In this document: piece after piece, positions 25,122 to 38,600 of the stretch
Layout: the number at the start of each line of letters is the position of its first letter
Position numbering within the stretch: position 1 is the first letter of the stretch
Assembly (NCBI RefSeq): GCF_902497625.1
Contig: NZ_CABVGX010000027.1
Span: 1 to 64,000 of the forward strand
Length of the DNA stretch: 64,000 nucleotides
Direction: 5' to 3'
DNA from: Pseudomonas fluorescens
GTDB taxonomy: Bacteria > Pseudomonadota > Gammaproteobacteria > Pseudomonadales > Pseudomonadaceae
The notes under the pieces: model-generated
What the model was told of the DNA's origin: nothing
The model's database searches: none
Seen by the model: only the letters and a program-made list of their open reading frames with translations
Made by a program: the position numbers and the translations under genes

Positions 25122-25283
25122 TTCGCGAGCAGGCTCGCTCCCACAATGAAAATGCTGTTCCCTGTGAGCGCGCGAGCAGGCTCACTCCCACATTGAAAAT
25201 GCTGTTCCCTGTGAGCGCGCGAGCAGGCTCACTCCTGCAATGGAATGCATTCCCCTGTGGGAGCGAGCCTGCTCGCGAAAGCG
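25122..25283. repeat. REP/BIME array with 47-bp tandem duplication
   Basis: Four copies of a GCGAGCAGGCTCRCTCC-type REP core lie in 160 bases; the last copy is inverted. Two central copies form an almost exact tandem duplication with a 47-base period, starting GAAAATGCTGTTCCC at 25148 and again at 25195. It fills the gap between the convergent dsbG and hydrolase genes. Confidence 0.85.
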
Positions 25284-25296
25284 TCAGCAAAAACGG

Positions 25297-26109
25297 CTAG
25301 TTTGTATCGGCCAGAAACCTCAGCAACTTCTCCGTCACAAACTGCGGATTTTCCCGACTTGAAATATGTCCGGCATCCGGCACCAGTACGCACGGGCAGC
25401 CGATCAGTTCAGCCATCTCCTTCGCCTCCGAGGGCGGTCGCGGTTTGTCCTGATCGCCACACATCACCAGCGTTGTCGCCGGGTTCAGCTCACTCAGCCG
25501 TGACATGAAATCGTCTCGTCCAAACGTAATCCGTCCCATCGGGACGATGCTTTCACGCAAGCGATCGGCTGGCAACGCCGCCAGCGAAGCGCGAAACTCC
25601 TGGTATAGCGGCGACTGTGGATCAATACCCGGACGGAAGAATATCGGCACCACGATATCCAGCAATTGCGGAGTGATTTCGCCGGTTTCTTCGATCTGTT
25701 TCAACAGTCCGAAATAATATTGGCGGGTCGGCTCGGGTTCCACGCCGGCGTAGGTGTCCATCAGCACCAGACCGTCAATGCGTTGCGCAGCCGACAGTGC
25801 CGCCCGTACCCCCCACATGCCGCCGACCGACAGCCCCACCAGTGTAAAGCGGTCGATGCCAAGATGATCGATCAACGCCAACGCTTGACGGGCAATATCA
25901 TCCAGTGACGTCGTGCCTTCGGGCAGTCGTCCGGATTCGCCATGCCCCCAAAGCTCTGGGGCAATCACCCGGTAATGCCGTGACAACGCCTCGATCTGAG
26001 GCGCCCACATGCTCTGATCCCACAAGTAACTGCCGGCCAGCAGCACGGCGGGGCCGGTGCCCTGATCGACGTAATGCAGCGGTTGTCCATCTACGGTAAA
26101 GAACGGCAT
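25297..26109 (-). CDS. alpha/beta-fold hydrolase
   Basis: A 270-residue soluble hydrolase of the alpha/beta fold. The nucleophile elbow is GLSVGG (Ser near residue 97), the oxyanion region is SYLWDQSMW, the acid is probably Asp in MCGDQDKP and the base His is in PDAGHISSRENP. It resembles 3-oxoadipate enol-lactonase or haloperoxidase-like esterases without a clear substrate. It is 515 bases downstream of pvdL on the same strand. I see no IS box before it, so a pyoverdine role is not supported. Confidence 0.82.
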   Translation of the reverse strand: MPFFTVDGQPLHYVDQGTGPAVLLAGSYLWDQSMWAPQIEALSRHYRVIAPELWGHGESGRLPEGTTSLDDIARQALALIDHLGIDRFTLVGLSVGGMWGVRAALSAAQRIDGLVLMDTYAGVEPEPTRQYYFGLLKQIEETGEITPQLLDIVVPIFFRPGIDPQSPLYQEFRASLAALPADRLRESIVPMGRITFGRDDFMSRLSELNPATTLVMCGDQDKPRPPSEAKEMAELIGCPCVLVPDAGHISSRENPQFVTEKLLRFLADTN

Positions 26110-26623
26110 GGGTTGTCTCCTGTTGAGGTGGCCTAGCGATAAGAATTACCCAGCCTGCCGCGACGAAAATCGACCGTCAACCTATACATCTGTACACACC
26201 GCAACTACAACCGGCGTTACAACACTTTTAATAATTTGCAATGATCCTGCGGAAAATAACAGTTCAACTCACCATAGCTGCGAATAAACTGATGACCACC
26301 ACGTCTAAAATTCATCACCACAACCAGCGATCGTTAAAACGACTTGCAGCGATACAAGAACAATGAGTCCCACTTCGCAAGTTTGAAACTAACGGTGATT
26401 GCCAGGACAAGTATGAAATTCGCACCGGCTGTGACGATGTTATATTCATGGGTCTAATGATAAAGAACATCCATTTGTTGTCCGGGGCACCCGCGTCGGA
26501 AAGAATTTTTTTCAGTGGGCATTGATATACCTGGCATCCTTTCAGGCAGCGGTTTATCGCTTGGTGACTTGCGATAGCATCCTGCAAGTTCGAGCAACTT
26601 GCAGTTGCCACACAGGTATCCGC
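26110..26623. other. intergenic region between hydrolase and pvdL
   Basis: About 515 bases, AT-richer than average. It contains a 9-bp perfect hairpin just past the pvdL stop (CTGCAAGTT-CGAGC-AACTTGCAG, 26582-26604) that lacks a T tract, so termination is doubtful. A 98-codon minus-strand frame (26315-26611) has no family resemblance and atypical composition. No other signal is visible. Confidence 0.5.
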
Positions 26624-29600
26624 CTACAGCCCCTCCAGCTCCGCCAGCAAGTCATTCAGGCGATCCACCTTCTCCTCGGTCATATCGCTCGACGCCAACG
26701 CGTTGATGTACGTCGCCAGTTCCGCCACCGTGCTGCACTCGAACATTGCCCGCAACGGTACATCACGCTGCAGGGTTTTCTGCACCCGGGATGCAATCTG
26801 CGTTGCCAGCAACGAATGTCCACCGAGTTCGAAGAAGTTATCTTCTACACCCACCCTCTCGACCTTCAGTACCTGCGCCCAAATGTCCGCGAGTGTCTGC
26901 TCCAGTTCATTGCGCGGCGGCTGGTAATCCTGGCTCTGCAACTGACCGATCTCCAGCGCAGGCAGCAACTTGCGATCCAGTTTGCCGTTAGCGTTCAACG
27001 GCATCCGCTCGAGCCACAACCAGTGCAGCGGCACCATGTATTCCGGCAACTCGGCACGCAACCGCTGCTTGATTCGCTCCAGACGTTCGCCAGGATTCAG
27101 CGCCGAAGCCGTTGCCACCAAATAGCCGACCAAATGCTTGCCGTTAGCGCCCTCCTGCACACCCACTGCGGCATCGCGTATCTCTGGTTGCTCGTGCAGA
27201 CGGGCTTCGATTTCGCCCAGCTCGATGCGGTAGCCGCGAATTTTTACCTGCTGGTCGGTCCGCCCGACGTATTCCAGCACGCCGTCGGTGCGCCGCCGCG
27301 CCAGATCGCCAGTGCGGTACAAACGGTCACCCTGCGCGCCTAATGGATTCGGCACAAACACCTGCGCGGTGCGCGACGGATCGCTGACATAACCACGGCC
27401 GACGCCCGTACCGGCGACGCACAACTCGCCCACCGCGCCCAGCGGCACCAGTTCCAGCGCACCATCGAGCAGGTACAAACGGTTATTGTCAGTCGGCGTT
27501 CCAATCGGCAGATAACTGCCCCGAGTCGACGCCAGGTCGACGCGGAAAAAGGCCACGTCATCGGAACATTCTGCCGGGCCATAGGCGTTTACCAGGCCAA
27601 TTTCCGGGTAGCGCAACAGCCATTGACGGGCGAGCTCCGGCGGCATTGCTTCACCGGTCGGCAGCATCCAGCGCAGACCGTCGAGGCTCATGCGTTCCTG
27701 CGCGAGCATGCCCTGAATCAACGACGGCACGCTCTCCAGCACGGTGATGCCCTGAGCCGAGACATGCGCCAACAAACCCTGCGGATCGTGGGCGAGGGTG
27801 TTCGGCACGATGTCCACCCGCGCGCCGAACAGCGGTGCGGCGAGGAACTGCCAGACCGAGATATCGAAGCTTTGCGACGCCGTCTGCGCGATCACATCGG
27901 CCTCACTCAGGTTGAGATAAGGGACTTTGCTGAACTGGTTATTGAGCATGCCGCGTTGCTCGACCATCACGCCTTTCGGCAAACCGGTGGAGCCCGAGGT
28001 GTAGATCACGTAAGCGAGGTTATCCGGACCGCTGTAGACGCCTGGATTATCCAGCGCGACCGCGCTCGCCTGGACCTCTTCCCAGACCAGCAGTTTCGGT
28101 CGATTGGTGCAGGCGAACGCGTCCAGCAACGCGACGGCCTGTTCGTGACAGGACCGAGTGCAGACCAGCAGCGGCGTGCGGCTCAACTCGATAATTCGAC
28201 CCAGACGCGGACTGGGAAGCGCCGGGTCCAGCGGCAGATAACCCGCACCGGCCTTGAAGCTGCCGATGATCATGCCGAGCAGATCGAGGTTGCGTTCGGC
28301 CAGCAATGCTACCGGTTGATCCAGGCCGACACCGGCGGCGATCAGTGCATGGCCGAGTCGGTTGCTGCGCCGATTCAGCTCGAAATAAGTGAGCTGCCGA
28401 TCCAGGCAACTCGCGGCAATCCGCTGCGGGTGCCGAGCCACTTGCGTTTCGAACAATGCAACGTAGCTCTGCTGCAGCGGGTAATCGTGCTCACTCTGAT
28501 TGCAGCCGTGGAGCAGAAAACCCCGCTCATCGGCACCGAGCAGCGGCAGATCCGCCATCTCACCGTGGAAGCCTTCAACCAGCGCCAGCAGCAAACGCTT
28601 GAACTCGGCGAGCATCCGCTCGATGGTCGATTCGTCGAAATAGCGCTGGTCATACGAGAGATGCAAGCCAAGGTCATCGCCCGGATAACACACGGCGGTC
28701 AGCGGGAAATTGGTGTGGGTGCGGCCCGAATCCGAGGTCGCATTCAGGCTCTGCGCGCGGTCCAGCACCGAGACTTCCACTGGCGCGTTTTCGAACACGA
28801 ACAGGCTGTCGAACAGCGGCTGGCCTTTAGGCAATTCGCTGTTTTCCTGAATGCTCACCAGCGGCAGATATTCGTACTCACGCAGCTGCATATTGCTGTC
28901 GAGTAAACCGCTGAGCCATTCGCGGACGCTGCAGGGTTGCTCGTCTTCGGGGATTTTCACCCGCAGCGCGACGCTGTTGATGAACAGCCCGACGGTGCGT
29001 TGCATCTCTGGCATTTCTACAGGACGCCCGGCCACAGTGACGCCGAACAGCACGTCGCGATCACCGCTCAAGCGCCGCAACACCAACGCCCACGCCGCTT
29101 GCGCGAAGGTGTTGATGGTCAACTGATGCGCCTGCGCCAGTTGACGCAGCCTTGCACCGTCGCGGGCATCCAGTCGGGTGTAGCGATCGCCGACGATCAT
29201 TCCGCCGCTGTCGCCGGCATGTTCACGCAGGAACGGTCGGTCGCTCGGAATAGGCGTGGTTCGCTCGAAGCCTTGCAAATTGCTTTTCCACCACTGGCGC
29301 GCTTCGGTCAGACTCTGCCGTTGCAGCCAGCCAATGTAATCGCGATAGCGCGGCGGCAACGGCAATTGCGCGTCACGTCCTTCGCCGAGCGCCGTGTAGA
29401 TTTCGAAGAAATCATTCATCAGCAACGAACGGCACCAGGCGTCAATCAGGATGTGGTGATTGCTCATCATGAACCAGTAACGCGCCGCGCCAACCTTGAT
29501 CAGGCGCAAGTGGAACGGCGCCTGATGCAACAGATCGAACCCGGCTTCGCGTTCACTTTTCAGCAGCGTTTGCAGTTTTGGCTCTTGCTCGCTCTCGACG

Positions 29601-32600
29601 ACGGCGCTCCAGTCCAGGTACTCGATCGGTGTGCTGCCCGGTTTGTGGATCACTTGCAGCATGTCTTCGCCGACGTTCCAGCAGAACGACGCGCGCAAGG
29701 CTTCGTGACGGGCGTTCACCGCTTGCCAGGCCTGGGCAAACCGCTGCGGATCAAGCTCACTATTGATGCGGTAACGGTCCTGCATGTAGTAGAGGCCGGT
29801 GCCCGGTTCGAGCAAGGTGTGCAGCAGCATGCCTTCCTGCATCGGCGTCAATGGGTATACGTCCTCGATGTTGGCCGCCGGGATCGGCAGCGCATCCAGT
29901 TGGAGCTGGGTCAGTTTTGCCAGCGGGAAATCCGACGGCGTCAGGCCGCCGGCCGTGTCCTGCAGGCAGTGCTCAATCACGCTGTGCAATTCGCCGAGGT
30001 AGGCGTTCGCCAGATCATCGATGGTCTGCGGATCGTAGCGCTCGGCGCTGAACGTCCAGCGCAGTACCAGTTCGCCGCCGTAGACCTGACTGTCGACGCT
30101 CAGCTCATTGGGCAGCGGGGCATGCTCGTCGTGTGCCGCACCGACCGGTTCGTCGAGCGGAAGGAACAGTGCGTCGGCGCCGAAGCTCTGGTCGAACTGA
30201 CCGAGGTAATTGAAGGTGATCGGTGCAACCGGCAGCGCGGCCATGGTCTGCCGGCACAGATCGTCGGCGAGGTAACGCAGCACCCCATACCCCAACCCCT
30301 TGTGCGGCACCGCGCGCAGTTGTTCCTTGATCGCCTTGATCGACGCACCCTGCTCTGCCAAAGGGGTTAGACGCAACGGATAAGCGCTGGTGAACCAGCC
30401 CACGGTGCGGGTCAGGTCGACGTCGTCGAACAGGCTTTCGCGGCCATGGCCCTCGAGCTGAATCAGCGCCGATTCATGACCGCTCCAGCGGCACACCACT
30501 CGGGCCAATGCGTTCAACAGCAGGTCATTGACCTGAGTCCGATAAGCGCTCGGCGCCTGTTGCAGCAACTGCCGGGTTGCCTCGGCGTCGAGGCGCACGC
30601 TGACGGTTTGCGCGTGCCGATTCTGCCGACCGCCGTCCGCGCGATGGCAGGGTAATTCGGCGCCTGGGCCCGCCAGTTGCGCCTGCCACCACTTCAACTC
30701 TTCACGCAGCGATTCGCTGCCGGCATACGCCTGCAAACGCGCGGCCCAGTCGCGCAAGGCGCTGGTTTTCGCCGGCAGTCTGACCGACTGTTGGTGTTCC
30801 AGTTGACGGTAAACGGACTGCAGATCGTCAAGCACCACGCGCCAGGAAACCCCGTCGACCACCAGGTGATGAATGGCGATAAACAAGCGTTGCGCGCCCT
30901 CCGGTCCATCGACCAGCAGCACGCGCATCAACGGACCGTGTTGGAGGTTCAGACTGCGCTGGGCATCGGCGAACAGGGCCGTGCATTTTTCCAACGACGC
31001 GACCTGCACCTGCAACAGCACCGGCGCATCGCAGAACGCCTGATGATGGGCTTTCCATTCGCCGGCGCTTTGCTCAAAACGCAGACGCAGCGCATCGTGC
31101 TGCTCGATCACCGCCAGCAGCGCCTGCTCCAGGCGATGCGGTTCCAGTGCCACCGTTGGCGCCAGCAGCAGTGCCTGATTCCAGTGCTGACGCTGGACAA
31201 TCTCAGTGTCGAAAAACCAATGCTGGATCGGCGTCAGAAGCGATTCGCCGCTGAGCAATCCTTGCTCGGCCGTGACCTGTGCAGTGCCGGTGGCAACCGC
31301 CGCAAGGGTCTGCACGGTCTGGTGCTGGAACAGATCGCGCGGGCTGAAGTGGATGCCCTGCTGGCGCGCTCGGCTGACGACCTGGATTGACAGGATCGAA
31401 TCGCCGCCCAGCTCGAAGAAATTGTCGTTGAGACCGACCTGTTCGACGTTCAGCACAGCGCACCAAATGCTCGCCAGGGCCAGCTCAAGTTCGTTGCTCG
31501 GGGCTACGTAATGCTGACGGTTGAGCTCCGGATCAGGGGCCGGCAAGGCGCGTCGATCGAGCTTGCCGTTGGCGGTCAGCGGCATGCTCGGCAGCAGGAT
31601 CAGGTGCGTCGGCACCATGTAGTCCGGCAACCGGGATTTCAGGTGATTCTTTAGCGCATCGCGCAGTGCCGCTTGCTGATTTTCATCCTGTGAACCCACG
31701 TCGGTGACCAGATAGCCAACCAGCTGTTTGCCGCTCGGCGCGTCGAGCGCAAGCACCACTGCTTCGCGGATCGAAGGATGTTCCAGCAGTCGGGTCTCGA
31801 TTTCGCCAAGTTCGATGCGGAAGCCGCGAATCTTCACTTGATGGTCGATACGTCCCAGGTACTCGACCAGGCCATCAGCGCGCTGCCGCACCAGGTCGCC
31901 GGTTCGGTAGATTCGCCCACCATCGGCCATGAACGGGTTAGCGACAAAGCGCTCGGCGGTGATCCCCGGGCGCTGGTGATAACCCTGCGCCAGACCGGCA
32001 CCACCGACGCACAACTCGCCGGTCGCGCCTTGCGGCACCAACGCCAGGTCATTGTCGAGAATGTACGCCACACGCGCACCGATGACGCTGCCGATGGGCA
32101 CACTGCCCAGGCCTTCTTCGAGCTGCTCCGGCGCCAGACTCGCCAGCGGCATGACCACGGTTTCGGTCGGGCCATAGGCGTTGAAGAACAGCTCCGGTGT
32201 GAAAGCTGCGCGAATCCGCTGCAAATGTTCACCCGTCAATGCTTCGCCACCGGTGATGCACATGCGCACCGGCAGGGTGTCACCCTGGGTGGCCAGCCAT
32301 TGTGCCAACTGGCTGCCGTAACTAGGGGTGAATCCGAGAATATTGATGCGGTGACGGCGAATCAGCCCACAGACGTCTTGCGCATCCCACTGCCCTTGAG
32401 CCCGCAAAACCACTTGCGCACCACTCAGCAGCGGCACCAGCAAACGTTCGGTGGCGGCGTCGAAGTTGATCGAATAGAAGTGCAGTTCGCAGTCGTCCGG
32501 GCGCATGCCGAAGCGTTCGATCACGGCACGGCAATGCATAGCGATTTCACCGTGGGACACCACCACGCCTTTCGGTTTGCCGGTGGAACCGGAGGTGTAA

Positions 32601-35600
32601 ATCAGGTAGGCCTGATGCTGCGGCAAGCTGACAAACGGCAACTCGCTGGCCGGATCATCGGCCAGTGCCGCGGCGTCGTCTTCCAGGCACCAGCGCTCAA
32701 CACCCGGCGGCAATTCGCCTAACGCGTCAAACATCGCTGCGTCGCTGAGCAGCAAACCGACGCCGCTGTCTTCGATCATGTAATGCAAACGATCAAGCGG
32801 GTATTCCGGATCCAGCGGCACGTACGCGCCGCCGGCCTTGAGAATCGCCAGCAGGCCGATGACCATTTCCAGCGAACGTTCCAGTGCCAGGCCGACGCGC
32901 ACCTGCGGCCCGACACCGCGCTCGCGCAGTACCCAGGCCAGGCGATTGGCGCGGCGGTCGAGCTCGGCGTAGCTCAGGGTTTCATCGGCAAACGTCAGCG
33001 CCGGCGCGTCGCCACGGATGAGTGCCTGTTCGCTGAACAATTGATGAATGCACTGATCGAGACGATGCTCGCCCGGCTCGACACCGAGGCTGTCCAGCAG
33101 CGATTGCTGTTCGCTCGCGTCCAGCAGCGGCAGTTCGCCAAGGCGTTGCTGCGGGTCGGCGAGCAGCGCTTCCAGCAGAGTGCGCCAGTGCCCGGCCATG
33201 CGCCCAATGCGCGGTTCATCAAACAGATCGGTGCTGTAAGTCAGGCAGCAACCGAGGCGATGATCGAGGTCGGTGACCTCCAGGTTGAGGTCGAACTTGG
33301 TCGCGCGGGCATCGTTGGCCAGGTACTCGACAGTCATGCCGGCGAGTGTGCGGCTCTGCTGAAACTCCCAGCGCTGCACGTTGCACATCACCTGAAACAG
33401 CGGGTTGTACGCGGCGCTGCGTGGCGGCTGCAAGGCTTCGACCAGATGATCGAAGGGCAAGTCCTGATGCGACTGACCTTCGATGACGGTGTGGCGGACC
33501 TGCTCGAACAACTCCGCGACGGACATTTGCCCGTCGAGCTGGCAGCGCAGTACCTGGGTATTGAGGAAAGCGCCGATCAGCCCTTCGCTTTCCGGCCGAA
33601 TCCGGTTGGCCACCGGCGCCCCGATGCGCAGGTCGGTCTGGCCGCTGTAGCGGTAAAGCAGCACGGCCAGCGCGGCAGTCATGGTCATGAACAGGGTCAG
33701 ACCGTTCTGCGCATTGAACGCCCGGACCCGGCCAGCCAGCTCATCGCTCAGATCGAAGCGGTACAGCTCGCCCCGATGACTTTGCATCGCAGGACGCGGC
33801 CGGTCGGCGGGTAGCTCCAGCAGCGGATGTTCCCGACCCAGTTGGGCCGTCCAGTAATCGAGCTGACGCTGACGTTCACCGGATTCCAGCCACTGCCGCT
33901 GCCAGACGCTGTAATCGAGGTATTGCACCGGCAAGGGTTGCAACGGCGATTCGCGGTCATCGACGAATGCTTCATACAGCGCGCTGAGTTCGCGGGCGAA
34001 AATGTCCATTGCCCAGCCTTCGGTGACGATGTGATGCAGGGTCAGCACCAGATAGTGCTCATGCTCGGCAGTCTTGACCAGGCAGGCGCGCAGCAGCGGG
34101 CCGGTCTCCAGATCGAACGGCTGGTGCGCCTCGCTGTCGGCCAGCGCTTGCACTCGTTGCTCGCGCAAGTCGGGGTTCAGCGCTGAAAAATCTTTCCAGT
34201 CCATGCGTAGGCCGGTTTGGGCGTGCACCCGCTGTTGCGCCACGCCGTCGACGCTCGGGAACGTAGTGCGCAAGGTTTCGTGGCGAATGATCAGTGCCTG
34301 CAATGCCGCCTCGAACCGTCCGACATCAAGCACTCCACGCAGCCGCGCCATGCCGCCGACGTTGTAGGCCGGGCTGTCGGGCTCCATCTGCCAGAGGAAC
34401 CACATGCGTTGCTGTGAGTAAGAGAGCGGCACCGGTTTGCGCCGATCGACGCTGGCGATGGGCGGCTGTTTGTTGGTGCTGCCGCTGACCTGAATCAGCC
34501 GAACCTGTTCAGCGAAGGCACCGAGTTCACTGTGCTCGAACAATGTCCGCAAGGGCAGCTCGACGTCACAGGCCTGACGGCTGCGCGAGATGATTTGCGT
34601 GGCCAACAGCGAGTGGCCGCCGAGCGCAAAAAAGTCATCGCGCAGACCGATTTGCGCGAGGCCCAGCACATCGCGCCAGACAGCGGCGATCTGTTGCTCC
34701 AGCGCCGTGATCGGCTCGACGTGTTCGCGCACCTGCCAGTGCGGTTCAGGTAAAGCGCGGCGGTCGAGTTTGCCGCTGGGGCTGAGCGGCATCTGCTGCA
34801 GACGCATCAGTTGTGCCGGGACCATATATTCAGGCAACCCGGCTGCCAGCGCAGCGCTGAGGCGAGCGCGTTGTTGCTCGGCAGCTTCGTTGCAATCAGA
34901 GGCGGTGTAGTAACCGATCAACTGCTCACCGGCCGCCGTTTCGCGCACCAGCACCACGGCTTGAGCGACGCCGGCCTGGGCGAGCAGGTGCGCTTCGATT
35001 TCCTGCGGTTCGACGCGAAAGCCGCGCAGTTTGACCTGCTGGTCGAGACGCCCCAGGTATTCGATCACGCCATCGGCACTCCAGCGCGCACGGTCGCCGG
35101 TGCGATAAAGCCGCGCGCCCTGCCCGCCCAGTGGATCGACCACAAAGCGTTCGGCGGTCAAACCCGGTCGGCCAAGATAGCCACGCGCCAGACCGGTGCC
35201 GCTGATGCACAGTTCACCTGGCACGCCGGCCGGCAGCGGGTTGAGCTCGCCGTCGAGCACTCGACAGATGACATTGCCCAGCGGCCGCCCGATTGGCGAA
35301 CGCTCGCCATCATCCGTTGTGCAGTGCCAGTGGGTGACATTGATCGCGGTTTCGGTGGGGCCATAGCGGTTGTGCAATTGCGCCGCCGGCAACTGTGCCA
35401 GCACACGGTCGCGCACCTCGGTTGGCAAGGCTTCGCCACCGGAGAAAAGCCGTCGCAGGCTGGTGCATTCAGCGCTGAGCGGCTCTTCGATAAACAACGA
35501 GAGCAGAGGCGGCACAAAGTGCAACGTGGTCACGCCGTATTGCCGAACCAGTTGGGCGATGCGTAGCGGATCACGATGTTCGCCCGGCCCGGCCAGCAGC

Positions 35601-38600
35601 AGCCGGGCACCGGTGATCAGCGGCCAGAAGCATTCCCACACCGAGACGTCGAAACTGATCGGCGCCTTTTGCATCAGCACGTCGCTGTCGTTCAGTTGAT
35701 AGGTGTTCTGCATCCATTGCAGGCGTTCGGCGAGTGCTGCGTGGGTGTTGCTGACGCCTTTGGGCTGGCCCGTCGAACCCGAGGTGTAAATCACATACGC
35801 GAGGTTGTCGCCCTGCAGATGCAGGCCCGGCGCCTGACTTGGCCAGCTCTCCAGATGCAGCGCATCCATGGCGATGACGCTGACACCAGCGCTGGCCGGC
35901 AGACGATCAAGCAAAGCGGTCTGCGTGAGCAGCAGCTCGACGCCGCTGTCGCCGAGCATGTAGGCCAGGCGCTCGACCGGGTAGTCCGGATCCAGCGGCA
36001 CGTAGGCTCCGCCCGCCTTGAGGATCGCCAGCAGGCCGATCAGCAGTTGCGGCGAACGCTCGGCCGCAATGGCCACGCAGACGTCCGGGCCGACACCTTT
36101 GTCGCGCAAGTAATGCGCCAGACGGTTGGCCCGGGTGTGCAGTTCGGTAAAGTCGAGGCTGCCACCGTCCCACATCAGCGCGGTACTTAGCGGTGAGCGC
36201 CGCGCCTGCTCGTTGAGCAGTTCCGGCAGCCAGTGGCGCGCCGGAGCACACGGCGCGGCGCTCCAGTCCTGTTGCAGATCCTGCTCGCTCGGCGTCAGCA
36301 ACTGCAGGTCGCCGATAGCGGTTTTCGGCGCGGCACATATGCCTTTGAGCAGGTTGCAGAAATGTTGCGCGAGACGTTCGATGGTCGATGCCTCGAACAG
36401 TTCGCTGGCGTAATCGAACGACAGGCTCAGGCGTCCGTTGCGGTCTTCCTCGCTGTGCAGTTGCAGATCGAACTTGGCTTCGCGGCTGTGCCACGGCAGT
36501 TCTTCGGCAAGCAATCCCGGCAAGCGGCGCAGCGCACTCAGGTCCCGTTGCTGATGGTTGAACATGACCTGGAACAGGCCTCGTTCGCGCGCCTGCGCAA
36601 ATGCTTCGAGCAACTGCTCAAACGGCAGGTCCTGATGCGCTTGTGCGCCCAATGTGGCCTGGCGGGTTTGCGCCAATAGCTCAACGAAAGACAGCCGCAG
36701 GTCCACCTCTGCACGCAGCACCTGGGTATTGATAAAGAAGCCGATCAGCCCATGGGTTTCCAGGCGTGGACGGTTGGCATTAGGCACGCCGACGCGGATG
36801 TCGCGCTGGCCGCTGTAGCGGTGCAGCAGGCTCTGAAACGCCGCCAGCAAGAGCATGAACGGCGTGGCCTCATGAGTCTGCGCAGTCTGTCGAATCACTT
36901 CGCTCAACGCTGAGCCGAGTTTGATCGAATGACGCGCCGCACTGAAAGTCTGTTGCGCTGAACGCGGGTGATCGGTAGCCAGATTGAGGGGCGGATGCTC
37001 TTCGCCCAACTGCGCTTTCCAGTACGCCAACTGCCGCTCGCCCTCGCCTTGCGCCAGCCATTGACGCTGCCAGCTGCCGTAATCGGCGTACTGCGTCGGC
37101 AATGCTGCGAGCGTCGCAGTCTGGCCTTGAGAGGCGGCGGCATACAGGCGCGAAAACTCATCGATCAGCACGTTCAGCGACCAGCCGTCGGCGATGATGT
37201 GATGCAGCGTCACCAGCAACTGATGATCGTCCTCGTCCAGGCGCACCAGCGTCACCCGCAGCAGCAGCCCCTTCTGCAGATCGAACTGGGCACGCGCTTC
37301 CTCCTCACGGATCTGCAGAGCACGGATTTCACGCTCGGCCTCGGGCAGCTCGCTGAGGTCGATCAATTGCAGGTTGAGTCTGGCATCAGCATCGACCTGC
37401 TGCAGCGCCACACCATCACGCTCGACGAACCGTGTGCGCAGGGATTCGTGGCGGTCGATCAACTGCTGAAAACTGATGCGCAAGGCGTTTTCATCCAGTC
37501 CACCACGCAAGCGCAAAGCGCCGGGAATGTTGTAGGCGCTGCTCTGCGGATCAAGTTGCCAGGTGATCCACAGACGGTTTTGCGCGAGCGATTGCGGCAA
37601 CGCCTCGCTACGCGACAACCGCGGGATGGTGCCTTGGGCGAGGCCGCCATCCTGTTGAAGTCGGGCCACGGCAACTGCAAAAGCGCCGAGGGTTGGCGCT
37701 TCGAACAGCAGGCGCAGATTCAGCTCCAGGCTGAGCTCTTCACGCAGTCGCGCAACCATCTGCGTGGCGGCGATGGAGTTGCCACCGAGCAAGAAGAAAT
37801 GGTCATCGCTGTCGACCTGCGCAACCTGCAATTGCTCGGACCAGATTCGGCCGATCAGGGTCTGCAGCTTCGAAGCTGAGTCGAGTGCTACAGAATTGTC
37901 CATGCTCGCCGACGGGAACAGCGCATAGCTGTCGAGGCTGCCATCGGCCAGGCGATTACGGCACGCCGAGCGTTGCAGTTTGCCGCTGGAGGTCTTCGGC
38001 AATGCGCCAGGATTGAGCAATGCCACCACACTCGGCGCTTCCTGATACGCCTGCGCCACTGCTTGACGGATGGCTTTGATCAACGCATCCGGGGGCAGGA
38101 TTTTCTGTACGCTGCGGCTGATTTCTGCGGCGACGCCGATGCTCTCCTGACCGCCGACATTTACTGCAAACGCGGCGACCCGACCTTTGCGCACCACTTC
38201 CACTTCGCGCTCGATGATCTGCTCGATGTCTTGCGGATAGAGGTTTTGCCCGCGCACGATCAGCAAGTCTTTCAAGCGCCCGGTGATGAACAGTTCACCC
38301 TCGCGGATGAACCCCAGATCACCGGTGCGCAGCCAGGTGCGGCCGGCCTGTTCGACAAAGGTTTGCGCCGACGCTTGCCGGTTGCGCCAGTAACCGTGGG
38401 CGATGCTCGGCCCGGTTGCCCAGACTTCGCCGACGGAGTTGTCGGCCAGCCCGGTGAGCGCGAGCGGATCGACGATCTGCACCGCGTGATCCGGCTGACT
38501 GATGCCGCAACTCACGATCGCAGTCCCCTCGCCCCGCTGGACACGGTTTTGCGCCAGTGCCTGCTCGTCCACGCGCAGGTTGCCGATCCCCTGCCCCCGC

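Noticed and set aside
25122..25283. Repeat array resembling a small CRISPR
   Set aside because: Copies are REP palindromes with unequal spacing and inverse orientation; no cas gene is present.
26582..26604. Hairpin after pvdL as a rho-independent terminator
   Set aside because: The 9-bp stem is not followed by a T tract on the pvdL strand.
26315..26611. 98-codon minus-strand frame downstream of pvdL
   Set aside because: Atypical amino-acid composition, no ribosome-binding site or recognisable family.
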